From: Bradyrhizobiaceae bacterium
GTDB taxonomy: Bacteria; Pseudomonadota; Alphaproteobacteria; Rhizobiales; Xanthobacteraceae
DNA: 64,000 nucleotides
NCBI GenBank assembly: GCA_020544565.1
Contig: CP078014.1
Coordinates: 3,350,016-3,414,015, forward strand
Direction of reading: 5' to 3'
Position numbers and translations under genes: made by a program. Below are positions 55,044-64,000 of the stretch, in pieces (position 1 is the stretch's first letter; the number at the start of each line of letters is the position of its first letter). The notes beneath the pieces were generated by a model that saw only the letters and a program-made list of their open reading frames with translations, was not told where the DNA came from and did no database searches.

Positions 55044-55770
55044 GGGTTTCTCATATGGGGCGTTCGGCGCGGCGGTCGAGAGGCGGGCCCGGCGGTTTGT
55101 TGCGGGATGCGTTGTCGCAGCAGCGACGGCAATCATGGCGATGTCGGGGCCGGCGGTGGCGCAGGCCCCGGCGGCGGCGGCCGCCAAGGCCGGGGACGTG
55201 AAGCCGGTCAGGCTCGCGGTGCTGGGCGATTCGCTCACCGCCGGCCATGAATTGCCGGCCTCCGCCGCATTTCCGGCGCGGCTGGAAAAGGCGCTGCGGG
55301 CGCGCGGGTTCGCCGTCGATGTCCATAATGCGGGGGTCTCCGGCGACACCACCTCGGGCGGACTTGCCCGGCTCGACTGGTCGATCCCGCCCGACACCGA
55401 CGCGGTGATCGTCGAGCTTGGCGCCAACGACGCGCTGCGCGGGGTCGATCCGCAGGTGGCGCGCCATGCGCTGGAGGAGATCGTCAAGCGGCTGAAGGCG
55501 CGCCACCTGCCGGTGCTGCTGGCCGGCATGTATGCGCCGCCCAACATGGGCGCGGATTATGCGGCGAAGTTCAACAGCATCTATCCCGATCTCGCCCGCA
55601 CTTACGACGTGCCGCTCTATCCGTTCTTTCTCGACGGCGTGGCCGCCAACCCGAAACTGACCATGCCGGATGGCCTGCACCCGACCGCGGAGGGAGTCGA
55701 TGCCATCGTGGCGGGCATTCTGCCTACAGTTGAAGCTTTCCTGAAAGATCGCGTGGCGAAGCGGAACTGA
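55042..55770 (+). CDS. SGNH/GDSL-family esterase (TesA-like arylesterase)
   Basis: 242 residues. A signal-type N-terminus RRARRFVAGCVVAAATAIMAMSGPAVAQA suggests export. SGNH blocks: block I LAVLGDSLTAG (Ser), block III GANDALRG (Asn), block V PDGLHPTAEGVDAI (Asp/His). E. coli TesA has lysophospholipase and thioesterase activity. The start is ATG 55042 with GAGG six bases upstream. The codon shares bases with the opposite-strand ybbA start. The next gene lies 114 bases on. Confidence 0.9.
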   Translation: MGFSYGAFGAAVERRARRFVAGCVVAAATAIMAMSGPAVAQAPAAAAAKAGDVKPVRLAVLGDSLTAGHELPASAAFPARLEKALRARGFAVDVHNAGVSGDTTSGGLARLDWSIPPDTDAVIVELGANDALRGVDPQVARHALEEIVKRLKARHLPVLLAGMYAPPNMGADYAAKFNSIYPDLARTYDVPLYPFFLDGVAANPKLTMPDGLHPTAEGVDAIVAGILPTVEAFLKDRVAKRN

Positions 55771-55884
55771 GGCGCTGTGGACGGTTGCGCGTCCGGCGCC
55801 ATGCCGCTTCGCACCGTCATGGTCGTGCGGTAAAAACAGACGACGGGTGATTCGTCGTCCTCTCCAGTTGCGAGGAGGCCTGTG

Positions 55885-56421
55885 ATGCCGCGCTTGTTCA
55901 CCGGGCTGGAAATTCCCGCCGACATCGGCCGGACGCTGTCGGATCTGCGGGGCGGGCTGCCGGGCGCCCGCTGGATCGATCCCGAAAATTACCACGTCAC
56001 CCTGCGCTTCATCGGCGATATCGACGGCGTCGCCGCCACCGAGATCGCCTTCACCCTGGAGCGGATTAACCGCAAGCCGTTCGAGGTGGCGCTGCAGGGC
56101 CTGTCCTCGTTCGGCGGCAAGAAGCCGCGTGCGGTGGTGGCCTCGGTGGTGCCAAGCCGGCCGCTGATGGAATTGCAGGCGGAGCTCGAGCGGCTGATGC
56201 GGCGCTTCGGCCTCGATCCCGAGGGCCGCAAGTTCATTCCGCATGTCACGCTGGCGCGGCTGCGCGACGCCTCCAACCAGGACGTGGCGGAGTATCTGTC
56301 GCTGCGTGGCTATTTTCCCACCCGCAGTTTCATGGCGTCGCGCTTCGTGCTGTTCTCGTCGCGGGCCTCGGTCGGCGGCGGGCCTTACGTGGTCGAGGAT
56401 ACGTATGCGCTGAGCGCCTGA
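55885..56421 (+). CDS. thpR: RNA 2',3'-cyclic phosphodiesterase (2H, ThpR/LigT)
   Basis: 178 residues of the 2H phosphoesterase superfamily. Two HxT motifs, YHVTLRFIGDI (about residue 35) and IPHVTLARLRDA (about 120), form the active site. A RLFTGLEIP start is typical. It opens 2',3'-cyclic phosphates on RNA. GGAGG precedes the start. An in-frame GTG one codon earlier is the alternative start. Confidence 0.93.
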   Translation: MPRLFTGLEIPADIGRTLSDLRGGLPGARWIDPENYHVTLRFIGDIDGVAATEIAFTLERINRKPFEVALQGLSSFGGKKPRAVVASVVPSRPLMELQAELERLMRRFGLDPEGRKFIPHVTLARLRDASNQDVAEYLSLRGYFPTRSFMASRFVLFSSRASVGGGPYVVEDTYALSA

Positions 56422-56478
56422 CCGCGCCCTGCCAAAGCGCTCTTGCATTTTCCGGCGCGTTCTGGCCGTTAGCGGGCC

Positions 56479-57666
56479 ATGAACGCTCCGTCTCCCACCT
56501 CGTTCCGCCGCAGCTACCAGTCGCTGGTGACCTCGGGCGCCATCGAGGCCGATCATGCCCAGGCCGACGCCGTCGAGGCGTTTTCGGCGCTGGAGGCGCG
56601 GCTCGCCGGCTACCGGCCGGGCCGCGGCGGTGGGCTGCTGCAGCGGCTGTTCGCCGACCGGCGGGACTCGACGCCGCCGCGCGGGCTCTACATCCACGGC
56701 GAGGTCGGCCGCGGCAAGACCATGCTGATGGACCTGTTCTTCGAGTCCAGCTCGGTGGCCCACAAGCGCCGCGCCCATTTCCATGAATTCATGGCCGACA
56801 CCCATGAGCGCATCTACGGCTTCCGCCAGAAGATCGCGCGCGGCGAGATTTCCGACACCGATCCGGTGCGGCTGACCGCGGCCTCGATCTTCGAGGAGGC
56901 GTGGCTGTTGTGTTTCGACGAGTTTCACGTCACCGACATCGCCGACGCCATGATCCTCGGCCGGCTGTTCAGCCGGCTGTTCGAACTGGGCACCGTGGTG
57001 GTGGCGACCTCCAACGTCGCCCCCGACGATCTCTATAAGGGCGGCCTCAACCGGGCGCTGTTCCTGCCCTTCATCGCCCAGTTGAAGGAGCGCATGGAGG
57101 TGATGCGGCTCGATGCCCGCACCGATTTCCGGCTGGAGAAGCTCGCCGGCATCAAGATGTGGCTGGTGCCGGCCGATCGCACTGCAGACGCCGTGCTCGA
57201 CCGGGCGTGGTCGCGGCTGACCGGCGGGGCGGCGGCGCGGCCGCGCGACCTCACCGTCAAGGGGCGGGTGCTGCGGGTGCCGCAGTCGGCGCAAGGGGTA
57301 GCGCGCTTTCCTTTCGCCGATCTGTGCGAGAAGCCGCTCGGCGCATCGGACTACCTGCGCCTCGCCCACGACTATCATACCCTGATCATCGACCACATTC
57401 CGGCGATGGCCTACGAGGACCGCAACACCGCCAAGCGCTTCATCACCCTGATCGACGCGCTCTATGACAACCGGGTCAAGCTGATGGCCTCGGCGGAAGC
57501 CGATCCGCTGTCGCTCTACAGCGCCACCGAGGGCGTCGAGGCCAACGAATTCAAGCGCACCGCCTCGCGGCTGATCGAGATGGGCTCGCAGTCCTACCTG
57601 GCGCTGCCCCATGGCCACAGCGATTCCGCGGCCAGCGGCGCCACCACCGGCCTGGTCGAAACCTGA
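56479..57666 (+). CDS. zapE: Cell division protein ZapE (AFG1-family ATPase)
   Basis: 395 residues. P-loop YIHGEVGRGKTMLMDLFFE (about residues 72-90), RAHFHEFMADTHERI, Walker B LLCFDEFHVTDIADAMILGRLF, and sensor region VVVATSNVAPDDLYKGGLNRALFLPFI. ZapE binds FtsZ under low oxygen or heat in E. coli; Afg1 relatives are mitochondrial. It follows thpR by 57 bases. Confidence 0.94.
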   Translation: MNAPSPTSFRRSYQSLVTSGAIEADHAQADAVEAFSALEARLAGYRPGRGGGLLQRLFADRRDSTPPRGLYIHGEVGRGKTMLMDLFFESSSVAHKRRAHFHEFMADTHERIYGFRQKIARGEISDTDPVRLTAASIFEEAWLLCFDEFHVTDIADAMILGRLFSRLFELGTVVVATSNVAPDDLYKGGLNRALFLPFIAQLKERMEVMRLDARTDFRLEKLAGIKMWLVPADRTADAVLDRAWSRLTGGAAARPRDLTVKGRVLRVPQSAQGVARFPFADLCEKPLGASDYLRLAHDYHTLIIDHIPAMAYEDRNTAKRFITLIDALYDNRVKLMASAEADPLSLYSATEGVEANEFKRTASRLIEMGSQSYLALPHGHSDSAASGATTGLVET

Positions 57667-58950
<1,284 letters not shown>

Positions 58951-59048
58951 GCGGCGCTTCGCCTCCTCGGGCGCGGTCCGGTACTGCCGGGCCGTGCCGC
59001 CAGCCGACTTCTCCGCTGTTTCCTTTTCGCTATTTTCCGGGGCAATCC

Positions 59049-60245
<1,197 letters not shown>

Positions 60246-60249
60246 GCCG

Positions 60250-61134
60250 ATGTCCGTCCTGATCGATAGAAACACCAAGGTGATCTGCCAGGGCTTCACC
60301 GGCAAGAACGGCACCTTCCATTCGGAAGCCGCCATCGCCTACGGCACGAAAATGGTCGGCGGCACCTCGCCGGGCAAGGGCGGCTCCACCCATCTCGGCC
60401 TGCCGGTGTTCGACACCGTGTCGGAAGCGCGCGAGGCCACCGGCGCCGACGCCTCGGTGATCTACGTGCCGCCGCCGGGCGCCGCCGACGCGATCTGCGA
60501 GGCCATCGACGCCGAAGTGCCGCTGATCATCTGCATCACCGAGGGCATTCCGGTGCTCGACATGGTGCGGGTGAAGCGCTCGCTGTCGGGCTCGAAATCG
60601 CGCCTGATCGGGCCGAACTGCCCCGGTGTCGTCACCGCCGGCGAATCCAAGATCGGCATCATGCCCGCCAACATCTTCAAGCCGGGCAATGTCGGCATCG
60701 TATCGCGCTCCGGCACCCTGACCTATGAAGCCGTGTTTCAGACCACCCAGGTCGGACTCGGCCAGACCTCGGCGGTGGGCATCGGCGGCGACCCGGTCAA
60801 GGGCACCGAATTCATCGACGTGCTGGAAATGTTCCTGGCCGACGACAAGACCACCTCGATCATCATGATCGGCGAGATCGGCGGCTCCGCCGAGGAGGAC
60901 GCCGCCCAGTTCCTCAAGGACGAGGCCAGGCGCGGCCGCAAGAAGCCGATGGTCGGCTTCATCGCCGGCCGCACCGCCCCTCCGGGCCGGCGCATGGGCC
61001 ATGCCGGCGCCATCGTCTCCGGTGGCAAGGGCGACGCCGAGTCCAAGATTGCAGCGATGGAAGCGGCCGGAATCACGGTGTCGCCGTCGCCGGCGCGGCT
61101 CGGCACCACTCTGGTCGAGATGTTGAAAGGCTGA
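60250..61134 (+). CDS. sucD: Succinate--CoA ligase (ADP-forming) subunit alpha
   Basis: 294 residues. CoA-binding [43 protein letters not shown], and the phosphohistidine loop [20 protein letters not shown] (His251). The partner of SucC, starting four bases after its stop. sucA follows after 134 bases. Confidence 0.97.
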   Translation: MSVLIDRNTKVICQGFTGKNGTFHSEAAIAYGTKMVGGTSPGKGGSTHLGLPVFDTVSEAREATGADASVIYVPPPGAADAICEAIDAEVPLIICITEGIPVLDMVRVKRSLSGSKSRLIGPNCPGVVTAGESKIGIMPANIFKPGNVGIVSRSGTLTYEAVFQTTQVGLGQTSAVGIGGDPVKGTEFIDVLEMFLADDKTTSIIMIGEIGGSAEEDAAQFLKDEARRGRKKPMVGFIAGRTAPPGRRMGHAGAIVSGGKGDAESKIAAMEAAGITVSPSPARLGTTLVEMLKG

Positions 61135-61268
61135 TTCAGTCCTTGGTTCTTTTCAGCGCGAAGTTTTGCCCCAAATAGGGTAAAAGGTGCGGCAAGTTAC
61201 CATGCCGATGCCAAATCGGGCGATTTCGCCCGATTTTCCCGCGCGATGCCAATCATCAGGACGCCAGA

Positions 61269-64000
61269 ATGTCTCGTCAGGACGCGAACGCCAATTTCGC
61301 CCTCACTTCCTTTCTCGACGGCGCCAACGCCAGCTATATCGACGAACTGTATGCCCGCTACGAGAAGGAGCCGTCGTCGGTCGACCCGGAATGGGCGGAA
61401 TTCTTCAAGAGCCTGAAGGACCAGCCGGCGGACGTGGCCAGCAATGCGCGCGGCCCGTCGTGGGAGAAGGCCAACTGGCCGGTCGCGCCCCGTGACGACC
61501 TGACCTCGGCGCTGGACGGCAACTGGGCCCAGGTCGAAAAGGCGGTCGGGGCCAAGATCGCGGCCAAGGCGGCGGCCTCTGCGCGGGCCGGCGACGGCGG
61601 CCTCACCTCGGCCGACGTGCTGCAGGCGACCCGCGATTCGGTGCGCGCCCTGATGCTGATCCGCGCCTACCGCATGCGCGGCCATTTCCATGCCGACCTC
61701 GATCCGCTCGGCATCGAGGGCCAGAAGGACCACGAGGAGCTCGATCCGCGCTCCTACGGCTTCACCGACGCCGACTGGGACCGCAAGATCTTCCTCGACC
61801 ACGTGCTCGGGCTCGAATTCGGCACGCTGCGTGAAATGGTCGCAATTCTCAAGCGCACCTATTGCCAGACCCTCGGCGTCGAATTCATGCACATCTCCAA
61901 TCCGGCGCAGAAGGCGTGGATCCAGGAGCGCATCGAGGGGCCGGACAAGGAGATCAGCTTCACCCGCGAGGGCCGCCGCGCCATCCTGATGAAGCTCGTC
62001 GAGGCGGAAGGCTTCGAGAAGTTTTGCGACGTCAAGTTCACCGGCACCAAGCGCTTCGGTCTCGACGGCGGCGAATCGCTGATCCCGGCGCTGGAGCAGA
62101 TCATCAAGCGCGGCGGCAATCTCGGCCTGCGCGATATCGTGCTCGGCATGCCCCATCGCGGCCGCCTCAACGTGCTGACCCAGGTGATGGGCAAGCCGCA
62201 CCGCGCCCTGTTCCACGAGTTCAAGGGCGGTTCGGCCAACCCCGACGAGGTCGAGGGCTCGGGTGACGTCAAGTACCATCTCGGCGCCTCGTCCGACCGC
62301 GAGTTCGACGGCAACAAGATCCACCTGTCGCTCACCGCCAACCCCTCGCATCTCGAGATCGTCGATCCGGTGGTGCTCGGCAAGGTGCGCGCCAAGCAGG
62401 ATCAGAACGGCGATCCGCCGGACCAGCGCATTTCGGTGCTGCCGCTGTTGATGCACGGCGACGCGGCGTTCGCCGGTCAGGGCGTGGTGGCGGAATGCTT
62501 CGCGCTGTCGGACCTCAAGGGCTATCGCACCGGCGGCTCGATCCACTTCATCGTCAACAACCAGATCGGCTTCACCACCTATCCGCGCTATTCGCGTTCC
62601 TCGCCCTATCCCTCGGATGTGGCGAAGATGATCGACGCGCCGATCTTCCATGTGAACGGCGACGATCCCGAGGCGGTGGTGTTCGCCGCCAAGGTCGCGA
62701 TCGAATTCCGGCAGAAATTCCACAAGCCGGTCGTCATCGACATGTTCTGCTACCGTCGCCACGGTCACAACGAGGGCGACGAGCCGGCGTTCACCAACCC
62801 GGTGATGTACAAGAAGATCGCGACCCATCCGACGGTGCTCGAGATCTACACCAGGCGGCTGATCGCCGATGGCGTCGTCACCGAGGGCGAGGTGGACAAG
62901 GCCAGGGCCGACTGGCGCGCCCGGCTCGATGCCGAGCTTGAGGCCGGCGCCGGCTACAAGCCCAACAAGGCCGACTGGCTCGACGGCAAGTGGGCGGGCT
63001 TCAAGTCCGCCGAGATCGGCGAGGACCCGCGCCGCGGCAACACCGGCGTGCCGCTGAACGAGCTGAAGGAGATCGGCAAGGTCATCACCAGGGTGCCGGA
63101 CGGCTTCCGCATCCATCGCACCGTGCAGCGCTTCCTCGATGCCCGCGCCAAGGCCATCGACACCGGCGAGGGCATCGACTGGGCCACCGGCGAGGCGCTG
63201 GCGTTCTGCTCGCTGATGAAGGAGGGCTACCACATCCGCCTGTCGGGCCAGGATTCCGAGCGTGGCACCTTCTCGCAGCGCCACTCGGTGCTGTTCGATC
63301 AGGAGGACGAGAGCCGCTACACGCCGTTCAACCATCTCGGTGGCGAGCAGGGGCATTACGAGGTCATCAACTCGCTGCTGTCGGAAGAAGCGGTGCTCGG
63401 CTTCGAGTACGGCTATTCGCTGGCCGAGCCCAACGCGCTGTCGATGTGGGAAGCCCAGTTCGGCGATTTCGCCAACGGCGCGCAGGTGGTGTTCGACCAG
63501 TTCATCTCCTCGGCCGAGCGCAAGTGGCTGCGCATGTCCGGCCTCATCTGCCTCTTGCCGCACGGCTATGAGGGCCAGGGGCCGGAACATTCCTCGGCGC
63601 GGCTCGAGCGCTTCCTGCAGATGTGCGCCGAAGACAACATGCAGGTCGCCAACCTGACGACGCCTGCGAACTACTTCCACTCCCTGCGTCGTCAGCTCAA
63701 GCGCGAGATCCGCAAGCCGCTGATCCTGATGACGCCGAAGTCGCTGTTGCGCCACAAGCGCGCGGTGTCGAAGCTCGCCGAGTTCGGACCGGACACCTCG
63801 TTCCACCGCGTGCTGGAGGACGATGCCGAGACCGGCGGCGCGACCAAGCTGGTCGCCGACAGCGCGATGCGCCGCGTCGTGATCTGCTCGGGCAAGGTCT
63901 ATTACGACCTGTTTGAGGAGCGCGAGAAGCGCGGCATCGACGATGTCTATCTGCTGCGCATCGAGCAGCTCTATCCGGTGCCGCTGAAGACGCTGGTGCA
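61269..64000 (+). CDS. sucA: 2-oxoglutarate dehydrogenase E1 component, 3'-truncated by window edge
   Basis: 910 codons visible from the ATG at 61269, still open at the window end. N-terminus: SFLDGANASYIDELYARYEKEPSSVDPEWAEFF, the lipoyl-E2 contact region. ThDP core: DIVLGMPHRGRLNVLTQVMGKP, GSIHFIVNNQIGFTT, and MFCYRRHGHNEGDEPAFTNPVMY. The transketolase-like half has LSGQDSERGTFSQRHSVLFDQ and LLPHGYEGQGPEHSSARLERFLQ. It decarboxylates 2-oxoglutarate in the TCA cycle. sucB and lpd are expected downstream. Confidence 0.97.
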   Translation, partial: MSRQDANANFALTSFLDGANASYIDELYARYEKEPSSVDPEWAEFFKSLKDQPADVASNARGPSWEKANWPVAPRDDLTSALDGNWAQVEKAVGAKIAAKAAASARAGDGGLTSADVLQATRDSVRALMLIRAYRMRGHFHADLDPLGIEGQKDHEELDPRSYGFTDADWDRKIFLDHVLGLEFGTLREMVAILKRTYCQTLGVEFMHISNPAQKAWIQERIEGPDKEISFTREGRRAILMKLVEAEGFEKFCDVKFTGTKRFGLDGGESLIPALEQIIKRGGNLGLRDIVLGMPHRGRLNVLTQVMGKPHRALFHEFKGGSANPDEVEGSGDVKYHLGASSDREFDGNKIHLSLTANPSHLEIVDPVVLGKVRAKQDQNGDPPDQRISVLPLLMHGDAAFAGQGVVAECFALSDLKGYRTGGSIHFIVNNQIGFTTYPRYSRSSPYPSDVAKMIDAPIFHVNGDDPEAVVFAAKVAIEFRQKFHKPVVIDMFCYRRHGHNEGDEPAFTNPVMYKKIATHPTVLEIYTRRLIADGVVTEGEVDKARADWRARLDAELEAGAGYKPNKADWLDGKWAGFKSAEIGEDPRRGNTGVPLNELKEIGKVITRVPDGFRIHRTVQRFLDARAKAIDTGEGIDWATGEALAFCSLMKEGYHIRLSGQDSERGTFSQRHSVLFDQEDESRYTPFNHLGGEQGHYEVINSLLSEEAVLGFEYGYSLAEPNALSMWEAQFGDFANGAQVVFDQFISSAERKWLRMSGLICLLPHGYEGQGPEHSSARLERFLQMCAEDNMQVANLTTPANYFHSLRRQLKREIRKPLILMTPKSLLRHKRAVSKLAEFGPDTSFHRVLEDDAETGGATKLVADSAMRRVVICSGKVYYDLFEEREKRGIDDVYLLRIEQLYPVPLKTLV

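Noticed and set aside
61197..63806. An 869-codon open frame antisense to sucA
   Set aside because: Same codon-shadow effect. The sense strand encodes all 2-oxoglutarate dehydrogenase motifs without interruption.

Overview
The window comes from the chromosome of a GC-rich alphaproteobacterium. Gene content and order point to the Bradyrhizobium / Rhodopseudomonas / Nitrobacter / Afipia group (Nitrobacteraceae). Supporting signs are the lptC-lptA-lptB-rpoN-hpf-ptsN cluster, the mdh-sucC-sucD-sucA run, a class II EPSP synthase beside cmk and rpsA, a ROSE-type leader on an hsp20 gene, the TIGR02300, DUF1150, DUF2244 and DUF2794 proteins, and many short palindromic intergenic repeats. The genus cannot be fixed from the sequence alone. 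No phage, plasmid, CRISPR or transposase genes were seen. This is core chromosome with a few small accessory insertions.

Layout. 1-8.2 kb: dapB (cut by the window edge), gpmA, an AraC/Ogt-type alkyl-DNA repair protein, DUF2244, nth, a CysZ/EI24-like membrane protein, a YiiX-like cysteine hydrolase, a Tat-exported flavin amine oxidase and a PP-loop ATPase. 8.2-13.9 kb, minus strand: the translation operon infC-rpmI-rplT-pheS-DUF559-pheT. A Vsr-like DUF559 endonuclease gene is spliced between pheS and pheT, overlaps both, and is bounded by an inverted pair of palindromic repeats. 14-21 kb: hydrolase, NTF2-like, queG, GST, uppP, an NDUFA9-like protein, tRNA-Leu, a DUF930-like protein and a NYN/LOTUS protein. 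21.3-27.8 kb: rnd, lptC, lptA, lptB, rpoN, hpf, ptsN. 28-33 kb is the accessory stretch: a LysR/TDT transporter pair inserted beside a duplicated gene fragment, DUF1150 and hsp20 with an RNA thermometer, a CoA-transferase fused in frame to a GIY-YIG domain, and tRNA-Ala. 33.3-40.5 kb: TIGR02300, aroA-cmk-rpsA, an RluA-type synthase, ftsY, and yciB/ispZ. 40.5-44.2 kb: a ComEA-like protein and the cytochrome c maturation genes ccmA-B-C-D-G. 44.5-57.7 kb: acnA, a DUF1223 protein, a candidate small RNA, DUF2794, a persulfide-sensor-like ArsR/rhodanese module with a divergent AhpD-like gene, a GNAT, a YbhL/BI-1 protein, a YbbA/YbbP ABC exporter, a divergent SGNH esterase, thpR and zapE. 58-64 kb: mdh-sucC-sucD-sucA, with sucA running off the end.

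How the genes fit together. acnA, mdh, sucCD and sucA supply most of the oxidative TCA cycle seen here. lptABC with rnd, rpoN, hpf and ptsN is the classic envelope/nitrogen-PTS neighbourhood. ccmABCDG supports c-type cytochromes. The least ordinary features are the DUF559 gene between inverted palindromes (a possible repeat-mobilised unit), a likely attenuator with a competing long-range pairing before rpmI-rplT, a candidate small RNA at 48.2-48.4 kb, the DUF1150 gene scar at 28.2 kb, and the GIY-YIG/CoA-transferase fusion.
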